A stretch of 64,000 bases of DNA from Melioribacteraceae bacterium (lineage in GTDB: Bacteria; Bacteroidota; Ignavibacteria; Ignavibacteriales; Melioribacteraceae): assembly GCA_026983955.1 (NCBI GenBank), contig JALSTB010000043.1, positions 1-64,000 of the forward strand, written 5' to 3'. The notes beneath the pieces were generated by a model. That model saw nothing but the letters and a program-made list of their open reading frames with translations, did no database searches and was not told the origin of the DNA. This document shows, in pieces, positions 32,897-42,443 of this stretch (position 1 is its first letter; each line of letters begins with the position of its first letter). The position numbers and the translations under genes are program-made.

Positions 32897-33928
32897 TTAT
32901 TTTTCTTTGTTGAATCTTCCGTAGTGTACATCTTTAATAAATTTAATCACGCCGTTCATAAAAAATTCCTGGTCATCCCACATTGCCATATGACTGCCGT
33001 TGGGGCAATACAAATACCTGCCGTTTTGTACAAGTTCGGCTATCTCTTTCATATCTTCGGGATTCATAGTATCGTACTTGGCGCCAACCGAGAGGGTGGG
33101 CACTTTGATCTGCGGTAATCTGTCGGTAATTGTCCATCCCTTCAAATTTCCGCCGGGTACAAATTCACTTGGTCCTTGCATAAATTCGTAAACGTGTGGA
33201 TTCATGTGTTTAAAACTTCGCATAACCGGTTCCGGCCATTTATCCACAGGCATGCGTAGAATATGGCGTGTGTAATATTCTTTAAAAACCAAATCCTGGT
33301 AAACCGGATTATGAAAGTCTTTCCGTTTTTCGTAATAAGATAAGGTATCGAGAAGTGAAGGCCTTAATTGGTTTCTTAATTTGGTATTGTAAACTACGTA
33401 TTTATCGAAACTGGATGTCATGTTGCAAATAATCAAACCTTTTAAGTTTTCTTGATATTTTACAGCATATTCCATCGCAAGCAATCCGCCCCATGAATTG
33501 CCGAGCAAGAAAAAATTATCTTTATTCAGTCCCAAAGCTTTTCTTACTTGCTCAACTTCTTCTACAAATCTGTCGAGAACCCAAAGGCTGTCGTTATCGG
33601 GTTGGTCGGAATAGTAAGAACCCAATTGATCGTACTCGTAAAATTCAATATTTGCCTTCGGGAAGAAACTTTCGAAGCATTCCATATATTCGTGCGTAAA
33701 CGCCGGTCCTCCGTGCAGCAGTAGTACTTTCATCGGACTGTTACCGAACCGTTTCGTCCAGACTTTATATCCTTCTTTAAGTTGAATCATCTGAATGCCA
33801 GCAGCCTGGTATTCACCGGGTGTTTTGAAATCGAGATATTCACAAGTTCCGTTTTGAGCAAAAAGAGTGAATGGAATGATAATTAAAATAAGGGATAAAA
33901 CCAGTATTGTTGTTTTGGATTGATGCAT
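32897..33928 (-). CDS. Secreted proline-iminopeptidase-like alpha/beta hydrolase
   Basis: An alpha/beta-hydrolase of about 343 residues with a signal peptide ending near LFAQ. The oxyanion motif is LLLHGGPAFTHEY, the nucleophile elbow is GNSWGGLLAMEY, and the acid and His appear in VGAKYDTMNPED and NGSHMAMWDD. This pattern matches proline iminopeptidases (S33), which release N-terminal proline from peptides. The extracytoplasmic location suggests peptide scavenging. The start is ATG 33928, which has AGAGGTAG upstream, rather than the earlier TTG at 33955. It is transcribed divergently from the sigma-like factor gene. Confidence 0.85.
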   Translation of the reverse strand: MHQSKTTILVLSLILIIIPFTLFAQNGTCEYLDFKTPGEYQAAGIQMIQLKEGYKVWTKRFGNSPMKVLLLHGGPAFTHEYMECFESFFPKANIEFYEYDQLGSYYSDQPDNDSLWVLDRFVEEVEQVRKALGLNKDNFFLLGNSWGGLLAMEYAVKYQENLKGLIICNMTSSFDKYVVYNTKLRNQLRPSLLDTLSYYEKRKDFHNPVYQDLVFKEYYTRHILRMPVDKWPEPVMRSFKHMNPHVYEFMQGPSEFVPGGNLKGWTITDRLPQIKVPTLSVGAKYDTMNPEDMKEIAELVQNGRYLYCPNGSHMAMWDDQEFFMNGVIKFIKDVHYGRFNKEK

Positions 33929-34050
33929 AATGCTACCTCTTGATTTAATTTGCACGGGATAAAACTTGCGAAGAAAATGTTTGGGAACAAATTAGCAATT
34001 TCAGATTATAAATGCACGGAAGAATTTGAGTGAAATAAAGAGAGGTGAAA

Positions 34051-34776
34051 ATGAACGGGATGAAGAATGAAATTGCAGAATTAACCGAATACAAAAGCAC
34101 AAACAATATTAAAGAATTCGGAAAAGTGTTATCAAAGTTTATTCCCTCTTTGAGAAAGTATATCAGAACAAAGTTGAAAGTGGCGGAAGCAAAGAAAAAA
34201 ATACCTAAAGGAATGTACACACCTGATGATATTTTGGACGAAATTTATCTGAAAGTCTTTAATGAATTCGGGGATACGGATAAAGACGCCGGGGCTTTGA
34301 AATTAAAATTGTTCACTTTAACAAATGAGTTGCTAAAGGAAAAATTAAAAACGGAGGACTGGAGAACACGGAAAATTGATATCGATGAACTTCTTAAAAA
34401 CGAATTGAAAACACTTGAAGAAGAATTCACCGTTGACGCCGACGGCGACTTTGTAATGATGGACGAATTGGAAGACATTTCGTATAAACAAGAAGAGTTC
34501 GAACCTAATTTAATTATTTTGGAAAAAAGCCAGGAAGAAGATTTGATTAAATCCCTAGAACTGGAAGGGAAAGAAATACCGGACGATATGGAAAAACGGA
34601 AAGCACTTGGTCAGCTTTACTCCGAACTGAGCGAGTTAAGTCAAGCTGTGTTGGACCTTTATGCCTTCGGTAACCTGACGATTGAAGAAATTGCCGAAGT
34701 ACAAAATATGAAGGTTGAAGATGTTGAGAAATTGATAACGAAAATTAAAATCCGTTTTCAAACTAACATTGCATAG
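34051..34776 (+). CDS. Divergent sigma-70-like factor
   Basis: A 241-residue protein. The C-terminal 50 residues look like sigma region 4 (LSELSQAVLDLYAFGNLTIEEIAEVQNM, then a recognition helix VEDVEKLITKIKIRF). The N-terminal part has a helix pattern like region 2 (YTPDDILDEIYLKVFNEF, corresponding to the AEDLVQETFLKVW motif of ECF factors). Between them lies an unusually long acidic linker (residues about 105-190, including ELEDISYKQEEFEPN). It could be an ECF-type sigma factor or a sigma-like regulator. ATG 34051 has AGAGAGGTG just before it. No anti-sigma gene is recognisable, though the next gene encodes a small membrane protein. Confidence 0.6.
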   Translation: MNGMKNEIAELTEYKSTNNIKEFGKVLSKFIPSLRKYIRTKLKVAEAKKKIPKGMYTPDDILDEIYLKVFNEFGDTDKDAGALKLKLFTLTNELLKEKLKTEDWRTRKIDIDELLKNELKTLEEEFTVDADGDFVMMDELEDISYKQEEFEPNLIILEKSQEEDLIKSLELEGKEIPDDMEKRKALGQLYSELSELSQAVLDLYAFGNLTIEEIAEVQNMKVEDVEKLITKIKIRFQTNIA

Positions 34777-34787
34777 TTTCCAACCGG

Positions 34788-34824
34788 AAAAGGGGAGAAT
34801 TTTATTTTTTCTCCCCGCTTTTGT
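34788..34824 (+). terminator. Terminator hairpin after the sigma-like gene
   Basis: GGGGAGAA (34792-34799) pairs with TTCTCCCC (34809-34816) across a T-rich loop, followed by GCTTTTGTT. Flanking AAAA/TTTT bases extend it imperfectly. It lies 15 bases after the stop. Confidence 0.6.
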
Positions 34825-34892
34825 TATAAAAGGATATTTTGTATTTTTTCCCCCATACGAAATCGAACATTTTTCATTATAGAACATAATCC

Positions 34893-35399
34893 ATGCAAAG
34901 TGATAATTTTGGAATAAAACTAAAAAAACGGTATGAAATAAGCGGCTCGCCGGAGGGAATATTAACAGCTTTCAAAAACAAATTGGCAGATAAAAACAAT
35001 CCGGTTTACGGTCATGTGGTAAACGAAAAAGTATTTCTTAAAATTCCACCCGAACAACACCAATGGTGGTCTCCTCAAATGACAATCTCGGTGGAAGAAT
35101 GTACCGATGATAAGACCAAAACAAAAATCTTTGAGAACATTGGTCCAAATCCTTCCACTTATACATTAACGATGTTCATCTTTTTCGGTGCGGGTACAAC
35201 AATTGTGCTTTCGTTGATGTGGCTTTTTTCGTTAATGACTTTAGGGCACGATTACTCGGTTGCATTAACCGTAATAGCGTTCGCCGTGGTTCTTATTGCC
35301 TTGGTTTTCACTATAATTTATAACGGCAGAAGAAAAGCACTTTCCCAAATGCAATTGTTAAGGGATTTTGTAAACTCCGTACTGGGAAATAAAATTTAG
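34893..35399 (+). CDS. Hypothetical two-helix membrane protein
   Basis: A 168-residue protein I do not recognise. Residues 1-85 are soluble (KKRYEISGSPEGILTAFKNK, then KVFLKIPPEQHQWWSPQM), followed by two membrane helices (residues about 93-118 and 122-145) and a basic cytoplasmic tail. The N-terminal part could be a small sensory or lipid-interacting domain. It follows the sigma-like gene after a terminator, so a functional link such as an anti-sigma role is only a guess. Confidence 0.6.
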   Translation: MQSDNFGIKLKKRYEISGSPEGILTAFKNKLADKNNPVYGHVVNEKVFLKIPPEQHQWWSPQMTISVEECTDDKTKTKIFENIGPNPSTYTLTMFIFFGAGTTIVLSLMWLFSLMTLGHDYSVALTVIAFAVVLIALVFTIIYNGRRKALSQMQLLRDFVNSVLGNKI

Positions 35400-35484
35400 G
35401 ATTATAAATATCAAATAATTAAATTTAGAACATTTCAAATAAATTATATTTCCGGAAAATTTTTCCCACCTTTTCGAGGAAAAA

Positions 35485-37770
35485 ATGAAAATTATTTCTT
35501 TGTTATTGCTTGTATTGTCGGTTGTGAAAATTTATCCTCAACCGGTTGCCGGCACTGCGTGGACTAAAACCGCAAGGTTAGCGGGTGCGGATATTTATTA
35601 TGATATGTCAACTGATGAAATTCACCAAAAAATTGACAGGCTACATGACGAAGGCGTTTCGGTAATGCTTTTTTGGGCGCGGATTTCAGGCTATTTATAT
35701 GAGTGGACAACGGAAGATTCCCTTTACATTTCGGATATTGCAAATTACGTGCACACTAATTATCCGGGGATGAAAGCAATAATGTACATTGCACCACTCG
35801 AAAAGCAAACTACGGATGTGGATTTGGATAAAAACGGAATTATCGATTCCGGTAAAACAAGCGTTTATACCGAACATCCCGAATGGTTGCAAGTCGGTAT
35901 CAGCGGTAATCCTGCGGTGTTTTACGGAGCCGTAGCATTTTGGATTGATTCTACGTCCGAAGATGTTTTCCTTTGTCCTAACGACCCCGTTTACAGGCAA
36001 ATATGGATTAACAATTTTGCAAAAATTGCGGCAACCGGGCTGGACGGAGTATGGTGGGATGTGCCGTTCTTCTTTCATTATTTCGGAAATAACTGGGATG
36101 GGGAATGGCCGTGCCATTGCTCCGATTGCCAAACGGCTTTTCAGAATTTTTCCGGCTCGCCTATTCCAAGCAATGAAGATTGGTCTAATCCGCTTTGGAG
36201 AAAGTTCATCGATTGGCGTTATCAATCGATGGGTAAATTTATTTCCAGTTGTAAGAATTCAGCCCGGGCGGTCAATCCGGATTTTGTTCTTTTCAACGAA
36301 GCATGGAATCCCGTCGGACGTTTCGAACCGCAAGACGGTTTCGAATCTTTTCTTAGTAGAGTAAATAATTATAACGATGGTATTGCTCACGAGTTTTATC
36401 CTATTAAACCGGATGATTACCATTATTTTTCATGGTTGTACGATGCAACCGTTGAAAAAATTCACAGAGGAATTGACAGAAAAAGGGCATCGTGGATATT
36501 GAATTATTCTCAATCGGTTGAACATTCCAAACTGCGGGCGGCAACCAATCTGTTTACTCATTGTAATTTTTACGAAGTGAATTATCCTATGATGGTTTCC
36601 ACAGTTGGTTTGCAATGGCGGAAAGATATTTTTAACTGGATTAAAACTCACGAAGAATTTTACTACAACGGAAACATAAAACCTTATGCCAATACGGCGG
36701 TTATCTATTCACCATTCGCTTTATCATATTACGGGAATAATCCCGAAGCGTTTGCCGAAGAATTGAAAGGTATTGCAATGATGTTGTTCGAATCCCATAT
36801 TCCGTTTGAAATCCTTCCTGTCGATATGCTTGATGAAGCATCAAACTACGATGCACTGATTCTACCCAATGTAACGGCATTAAGTGATTCCAGTTTGGAT
36901 AAAATCCGCTCTTATGTGAATGCCGGTGGTAAAATTATTTCAACGGGATTTACTTCTTATTTGTATGAAGACGGAAGCGAAAGGGGAGGTTACGGTTTGA
37001 TTGATGTTTTCGGTGCCGAACCCGATTACGGAGTTTACAATTTAAATTCTTACGGTAACGGAGTTGCGGTTTCTACGCTAAGTATTTTTGGCAATGAATT
37101 TTATGTCGCTGCAAATCCGCAAGTGGAGGAAACATACACCAATCCGGCCGCCGCGGAAACCAACAGGCAAACTTTTTTGAATGAATTGTGGAATAAATTA
37201 AATATTAATAATTTAATATCTACGAATGCTCCGGAAGAAGTGATTTTTAATTTGTTCAGAAAAGGTGATTCCATTTTGGTAGCAGTGAACAACTATTCGG
37301 GTTTAACACAAGGCGGTTTCGTTCCCCAACAGCAAAGCAATATTTCACTTACACTTCAAATTCCCCGGGATATGAAAATAAAATCGGCTCTACAAATTGA
37401 TTTTCTTGGTACCGGAAGCGAATTGGAATTCAGTGAAATTTCGGGAAATAAAATCACTTGCTCTTTTGATTTGAATATTCATAAAGTGTTATGTTTTTCT
37501 GCCACCGGAATAACATCGGTAAAAGATACCGGAGGCAAGCGGAATAGTGTGTTTGTTGGACCTAACCCAGTACACGGATTATTAAAAATTACAATTCCTG
37601 CAGAAGAAAAATTCAGTTGGGAAATTTACAATTCAATCGGACAAATAATAAAAAAATCATCCCGTCCGCAAAGTGCTGTAAACGTTAAGGATTTTGCAAA
37701 CGGGATTTATTTCATAAAAATTAATACGAAAACCAAAACATATTTGAAGAAGTTTGTTATTCTAAATTAA
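35485..37770 (+). CDS. Secreted glycosidase-like protein (GHL6-type) with T9SS sorting domain
   Basis: A 761-residue secreted protein. A signal peptide (residues 1-20) is followed by a TIM-barrel-like domain (about 25-370: ADIYYDMSTDEIHQKIDRL, GLDGVWWDVPFFF, FVLFNEAWNP) resembling hypothetical glycosyl hydrolase 6. A beta-galactosidase-trimerisation-like domain follows (390-590: YEALILPN-type strand YDALILPNVTALSD and AGGKIISTG). The last 75 residues are a T9SS type A sorting domain (VGPNPVHGLLKI, then NSIGQIIKK, FANGIYFIKI and a basic KKFVILN end). It is predicted to be exported across the outer membrane and anchored or released by T9SS. Substrate and catalytic residues cannot be assigned with confidence. 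Confidence 0.75.
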   Translation: MKIISLLLLVLSVVKIYPQPVAGTAWTKTARLAGADIYYDMSTDEIHQKIDRLHDEGVSVMLFWARISGYLYEWTTEDSLYISDIANYVHTNYPGMKAIMYIAPLEKQTTDVDLDKNGIIDSGKTSVYTEHPEWLQVGISGNPAVFYGAVAFWIDSTSEDVFLCPNDPVYRQIWINNFAKIAATGLDGVWWDVPFFFHYFGNNWDGEWPCHCSDCQTAFQNFSGSPIPSNEDWSNPLWRKFIDWRYQSMGKFISSCKNSARAVNPDFVLFNEAWNPVGRFEPQDGFESFLSRVNNYNDGIAHEFYPIKPDDYHYFSWLYDATVEKIHRGIDRKRASWILNYSQSVEHSKLRAATNLFTHCNFYEVNYPMMVSTVGLQWRKDIFNWIKTHEEFYYNGNIKPYANTAVIYSPFALSYYGNNPEAFAEELKGIAMMLFESHIPFEILPVDMLDEASNYDALILPNVTALSDSSLDKIRSYVNAGGKIISTGFTSYLYEDGSERGGYGLIDVFGAEPDYGVYNLNSYGNGVAVSTLSIFGNEFYVAANPQVEETYTNPAAAETNRQTFLNELWNKLNINNLISTNAPEEVIFNLFRKGDSILVAVNNYSGLTQGGFVPQQQSNISLTLQIPRDMKIKSALQIDFLGTGSELEFSEISGNKITCSFDLNIHKVLCFSATGITSVKDTGGKRNSVFVGPNPVHGLLKITIPAEEKFSWEIYNSIGQIIKKSSRPQSAVNVKDFANGIYFIKINTKTKTYLKKFVILN

Positions 37771-37772
37771 CG

Positions 37773-40700
37773 TTACCGTTCCCCCAAAGTTAATTCCACT
37801 TTAACGGTTTTTCCGTTTCTATCGATTGTGATAACAACTTTATCGCCGGGTTTGTGTTGTTTCAACAAATTGGAATAATCGCGTAAATTATTCACTTCTT
37901 CCCCGTCGAATTTTTTAATCACGTCGCCTTTTTTCAAACCGGCTTTTTCTGCGGGGGAATCCGGAACGGTTCCGCCGATTTTAACTCCTTTACCGTTGTA
38001 TGCAAAATCGGGAATGGTGCCGGTACTTGCCCGTCTTACCGTTTTGATGCGGTCGCCACTTTGTTTTTGTTTGTTAGCTGTTTTCTTTTCACCGCGGAAG
38101 TTCAGCAGTTCTTTTCTGTCTGCCAAATAATTGATTACTTCTTTTGCAACGGTAGCAACTTTAACCATTCCGTCGGCATCAATTTTATCTGCAGTATCTG
38201 TTGGGCGGTGATAATCGGCATTGGGACCGCTGAAAAACTGTACTGCGGGTATACCGTTTCTAATAAAAGAAACTTGATCGCTTGCGTCGAGCTGTTGTGA
38301 AACCAAATCTGTTTCTATGCCTGTAACGAAATCCGTTCCCATGAAAATAAATTTCCATTCGCGGGCGGTATTGCCGTTCAGAATAAGTATTTTTTTGCCT
38401 TCAAGTCTTCCCACGGTATCCAAATTTATATTTGCTATGGTGTTATCGGGTGTTGCAGGAAAATGCTTTACAAAATATTTTGAACCGAGCAGGCCTGCTT
38501 CTTCAGCGGAAAACGCAGCAAAAACAATTGTCCGTTTCGGTTTGGAGGTTTTGCCCATTGCTTTTGCAAGTTCAAGCAAAACGGCAACGCCGCTGGCATT
38601 ATCATCTGCACCGAAATGAATTTTGCCTTTGTTTCCTTTTCTTACGTCGGGCCAACCTAAACCGAGGTGATCGTAATGTGCTGAAACCACAACGTATGTG
38701 TTTTTTAATTCCGGGTCGTTTCCGGGAATAATCCCGATGATATTTTTTATTTTTATCTTTCCTTTGTCTTTAAATTTATGAATAAAGTTTTGGAAATAGC
38801 TTTTGTCATCGCCGGCCGGAATTAAACCGGCTTGCTTGAATTGTTCTGCAATATAGCCGGCAGCTTCTTCCAATTCCTTTGTTCCGAGTCCACGCCCTTT
38901 CATTTTTCTTGAAGCTAAATATTCAACATGTTTCATCATTCTTTTCGCCGAAAAAGCGGGAGCCAGAGTTGCAAGCGCTTTTCTTTTTTTGAACCGGGGT
39001 TTAAGGTTCCGTGCACTTGGATCGAGAGTTTTTACCAAAGGGGAGTTAATTACATCCCATTGTCCTTTAGCAATGTTGGTAGGTTCATCCCCTTCAAATG
39101 CCAAATAGCTGTATTTGCCGTAATGTGGCAGTTTCCTGACCAATCCCGGAATTGCATTTTCATTCCCGATTGCCAGAAACACAAATACTTCTTTCGGTTT
39201 AACGGGATTCCGGACGGAAATAATTACCGAGTTGCCGTCTTTTGCTATTTTCTTTTTTCCGGATTGAAAAAAATCGTTGCTGAGAGATGAGTTGTATTTT
39301 TTCATTAAAGCGGAAAATTCCGGACGGAATTTATTTTCAAATCCTAAAATCCAAACGGTCTTTTCTGTAGGAAGTTTGTCCACTTCGTTATCGTTAACAA
39401 TTTCGAATTTATCCTCTTTATTTTTTGTCCAGCTCGCAGTAAATTTTTGGTAAAGTGCCTGATTTTGTTGGGCGGAGGGCAGAACGATTAATGATTTTCC
39501 GGCACCGAATGCACTTGAAAGTGCAGGCGGAACTTCATTCGGGTCGACTTTTCTGAATACATCGTATTGCGGATCGATATAAATTTGCAGAGGTTTCGAT
39601 TTCACATTTACACTGAATTTTTCGCTTTTATTCCGCATTGTCAAAGTTTCGGAATATGTACCGTTATTGGTAAGGATAACAACCGGCACATCTATTGTAA
39701 ACGGCTCTTCTTTTTGTGTTTGATTTAACTCAATAGAAATATCATAAAAATCACGAACCGGTTTAACTTTGATATTGCCCAGTTTTAGTTGCGGTGCACC
39801 TTTTCTATTCACCCATTGATCGAAAAACCATTTAAAATTTTCGCCGGTCACTTCTTCAAAAGATTGACGAATGTCGTTGAAAGAGGCAAATTTAAATTTA
39901 TTGTTTCTGTAAAAATGTTGAAGACTTTTGATAAAATTGTCGTCACCAACTTTCATTCTGAGCATATGCCACATCATCAAAGATTTGCCGTAACCGATTG
40001 CTTCGCTCGATGCATTGTAGCGGGAGCGGAATTTACTAAGTGGGAAATCGTTTTTTGCGTTGACGTAATCGGTAAACTTTTGCAACGTCGATCTGCGGTA
40101 TTCCACACCTTGTCCGCGTTGTTCTTTTATCAAATGATCCGCCATATAAGCGGTTAAGCCCTCGCACCAGTTTCCGGTTGAAAAATCCACGTAAACACTG
40201 TTGCCCCACCAATTGTGAAGAAGTTCGTGAGGATAAGAAGAATGAAGAATAAACGGAAAACGTATGATTTTTTCTCCCAACAAAGTAAACGAAGGCATAC
40301 CGTATCCGGTTTCCCAAAAGTTTTCCACCAATGCAAATTTCCAATACGGGTAAGGTCCAACCAACTGGCGATACATTTCCAAATATTGTGCTGTGGTTTC
40401 CAGGTATTTGTTCGCCAAAGCCTCATCGGGAGTGCGTAAGAAAGCCATTGCCATCACGTTTCCAACGGGATATTGATATTCCGTAAACTTCCCGCCGATT
40501 AGAAAAACTTCTTCTTGCGGTTCGGGCGAATCCCAAATATCGATGTGTGCTCCGTTTTCATCCGAAGTGGAAATACGCTTGCCTTGTGATACGCTTTTCC
40601 AATTTGCGGGAAGTATTGTTTTAAGTTTAAAGGTAATCAACTGTCCGGTAAATTGCGGCACCCAATATGTGGATCCGGCCAAATAAATTCCCATTGTGTC

Positions 40701-41147
40701 AATTATGCCGGGTGATTCGCTGAATCCGCGTTGATAATTTTCAACACTTTGTTTTACGGGGGAATGAATATTGCCCTTGTAAACCAATTTAAAAGTCACA
40801 TCCCCTTCGAATTTATCTTTCAATAACAACTCGTATTCGTTTAAAAGTAATTTGTTTTTGCCTGCTGCATCGTCTCTGTCCATTCCCACATCTTTTGCAG
40901 GCACGTTAACGCCTGTTATAATTAGCCTTATGCCTTTTGTTTTGAGACGCGGTTTTAAATTTGCATGTAATTTAAATTTTATGGTTTTTTGTGCCAGGTG
41001 TTTTGGAACGGTTATTTCATCCGTTGCTTCAATATAAGATTTGCCAGGATAAACTTTAGCTTCAATGTTATGGTGGATTTTATTTGTTTGTGCAAAACTT
41101 TGTAAGTTAAAAATTAAGAGTAAATACAAAACAAAAACGGTTCTCAT
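37773..41147 (-). CDS. Secreted M1-like / M28 metallopeptidase fusion with C-terminal PDZ
   Basis: A 1124-residue secreted protein with a signal peptide ending SFAQ. Residues about 25-480 are an M1-like aminopeptidase: zinc motif YPHELLHNWWG near residue 310 with the third ligand Glu in NWCEGLTAYM. Residues about 750-1020 are an M28 aminopeptidase: SAHYDHLGLG, GADDNASGVAVLLELA, FSAEEAGLLGS, NLDTVGR and DYHRPTDTADKI, all metal ligands present. A PDZ domain closes the protein (residues 1040-1120: PAEKAGLKKGDVIKKFDGEE). Two complete peptidase active sites in one chain suggest processive peptide degradation in the periplasm or outside. It converges with the T9SS glycosidase gene (2-base gap). Confidence 0.9.
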   Translation of the reverse strand: MRTVFVLYLLLIFNLQSFAQTNKIHHNIEAKVYPGKSYIEATDEITVPKHLAQKTIKFKLHANLKPRLKTKGIRLIITGVNVPAKDVGMDRDDAAGKNKLLLNEYELLLKDKFEGDVTFKLVYKGNIHSPVKQSVENYQRGFSESPGIIDTMGIYLAGSTYWVPQFTGQLITFKLKTILPANWKSVSQGKRISTSDENGAHIDIWDSPEPQEEVFLIGGKFTEYQYPVGNVMAMAFLRTPDEALANKYLETTAQYLEMYRQLVGPYPYWKFALVENFWETGYGMPSFTLLGEKIIRFPFILHSSYPHELLHNWWGNSVYVDFSTGNWCEGLTAYMADHLIKEQRGQGVEYRRSTLQKFTDYVNAKNDFPLSKFRSRYNASSEAIGYGKSLMMWHMLRMKVGDDNFIKSLQHFYRNNKFKFASFNDIRQSFEEVTGENFKWFFDQWVNRKGAPQLKLGNIKVKPVRDFYDISIELNQTQKEEPFTIDVPVVILTNNGTYSETLTMRNKSEKFSVNVKSKPLQIYIDPQYDVFRKVDPNEVPPALSSAFGAGKSLIVLPSAQQNQALYQKFTASWTKNKEDKFEIVNDNEVDKLPTEKTVWILGFENKFRPEFSALMKKYNSSLSNDFFQSGKKKIAKDGNSVIISVRNPVKPKEVFVFLAIGNENAIPGLVRKLPHYGKYSYLAFEGDEPTNIAKGQWDVINSPLVKTLDPSARNLKPRFKKRKALATLAPAFSAKRMMKHVEYLASRKMKGRGLGTKELEEAAGYIAEQFKQAGLIPAGDDKSYFQNFIHKFKDKGKIKIKNIIGIIPGNDPELKNTYVVVSAHYDHLGLGWPDVRKGNKGKIHFGADDNASGVAVLLELAKAMGKTSKPKRTIVFAAFSAEEAGLLGSKYFVKHFPATPDNTIANINLDTVGRLEGKKILILNGNTAREWKFIFMGTDFVTGIETDLVSQQLDASDQVSFIRNGIPAVQFFSGPNADYHRPTDTADKIDADGMVKVATVAKEVINYLADRKELLNFRGEKKTANKQKQSGDRIKTVRRASTGTIPDFAYNGKGVKIGGTVPDSPAEKAGLKKGDVIKKFDGEEVNNLRDYSNLLKQHKPGDKVVITIDRNGKTVKVELTLGER

Positions 41148-41341
41148 TTTTAATTTCCCTTGAGATTTGAAAAAAAATATTATTGACTGAGTTTAATATA
41201 TAAAAAAACCGCTTGCCGTATTTCCAATCCGGTTCGAATTTAAAATTTATTAAAAAAAATGAGTTTAGGTCTTAAAATTTTATACCGGGCGTTCGATAAT
41301 CATTAACACAAGCAAAACAGTTCAAAATACGGAGAAATACA

Positions 41342-41743
41342 ATGGCACTTCTGGAATGGTCTGACAAATTAAGCGTTAATGTTGACGAAATTGACGCTCA
41401 ACACAAAAAGTTAATCGAATTAATCAACCGCTTGAACGATGCATGGAAAAATGATTTCAAGCGGGAAGATGTTCGCAGCGTTTTTATGGAATTAATCGAT
41501 TACACAAAATATCATTTCTCTTCTGAAGAAAAATATATGGAAGAAAACGGTTACCCCGATCTCGAAGCTCACAAAAAACAACATGAAAAGTTTGTCAAAA
41601 AACTGCAAAATTTACAATCAAAATGTTCCTACAATTCAAAAGAAGTTTACACCGATTTGTTAAGTTTCTTATCAAATTGGATTGTAGTTCACATTATGCA
41701 TAGTGATCAGGAATATGTTCCTTATTTGTCGGGTGCAAAATAA
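41342..41743 (+). CDS. Bacteriohemerythrin
   Basis: A 133-residue single-domain hemerythrin, a non-heme di-iron O2-binding protein. The ligand motifs are all present: LEWSDKLSVNVDEIDAQHKK near the start, HFSSEEKYM, HKKQHEKF and HIMHSDQEY. Roles in known bacteria include O2 storage or delivery, or sensing in microaerobes. It is a single-gene unit with a terminator overlapping the stop codon. Start ATG 41342 has ACGGAGAAATACA upstream. Confidence 0.95.
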   Translation: MALLEWSDKLSVNVDEIDAQHKKLIELINRLNDAWKNDFKREDVRSVFMELIDYTKYHFSSEEKYMEENGYPDLEAHKKQHEKFVKKLQNLQSKCSYNSKEVYTDLLSFLSNWIVVHIMHSDQEYVPYLSGAK

Positions 41744-41770
41744 AAGCACCCTTCCTTTTCTTATTTTTTT
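41731..41770 (+). terminator. Terminator overlapping the hemerythrin stop codon
   Basis: GGGTGC (41731-41736) pairs with GCACCC (41746-41751); the TAA stop is in the loop. A long pyrimidine tail with TTTTTTT follows. Confidence 0.75.
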
Positions 41771-41921
41771 ATTTGATTAACATTATCCTCCCCTTCTTAA
41801 AAAGATTTGAAATCCTTGTGGTTTAGTCAAAATTTTTGGTAAATTCACAAGCGTTTAACCGGCTGGATTTCATAAATACTAACTATACTACTCAAAATAT
41901 TAAATATGAAAGGAGTTTGTA

Positions 41922-42368
41922 ATGTATAAATACATTGTACTTATTCATATTCTTGCGGCAACAATATGGACGGGAGGACATTTGATTCTTAGTCTTGCCG
42001 TTTTGCCCAAAGCTATTAAAAACAAGTCATTGGCGATGTTAAAAAATTTTGAAGCATCGTTTTGGAAAATAGGAATTACCGCCTTGGTTTTGCAATTTCT
42101 GACGGGAATATTTCTGGCTTTTCATTATATGCCACATTTTTCCGAATGGTTTTCATTTAAAGTTCCCGTTTCACATTTGGTGGTAACCAAACTAACGCTA
42201 CTTATTATTACTGCCGTATTAGTGTTCCGTGCCAAGGTGTCAGGATTTAAAAATGTCAGTGAACATAATCTGAAGCCGTTGACAATTCATATCATTGTAA
42301 TGACGGTAATTTCGGTTGTTTTTGTTTTTCTTGGTGTTTGGTATAAAACGGGTTCTTTCGGTAATTAA
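41922..42368 (+). CDS. CopD-like four-helix membrane protein
   Basis: A 148-residue integral membrane protein with four hydrophobic helices (residues about 3-27, 47-70, 84-104 and 121-143). The first helix has IHILAATIWTGGHLILS, with two His residues as in the CopD/HemJ-like membrane family. Conserved histidines at 9 and 20 and near 70 could bind heme or copper. The ATG follows AAAGGAGTTTGTA. It precedes the DapB-like gene by about 75 bases. Function is uncertain: a copper or heme-related membrane protein is the best guess. Confidence 0.65.
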   Translation: MYKYIVLIHILAATIWTGGHLILSLAVLPKAIKNKSLAMLKNFEASFWKIGITALVLQFLTGIFLAFHYMPHFSEWFSFKVPVSHLVVTKLTLLIITAVLVFRAKVSGFKNVSEHNLKPLTIHIIVMTVISVVFVFLGVWYKTGSFGN

Positions 42369-42443
42369 AAATTTGTGAATTTTCATAACGGTATTATATT
42401 TACCATAACGTTTGATTTTCTTATCAACGGGGGAGGTCTAAAG

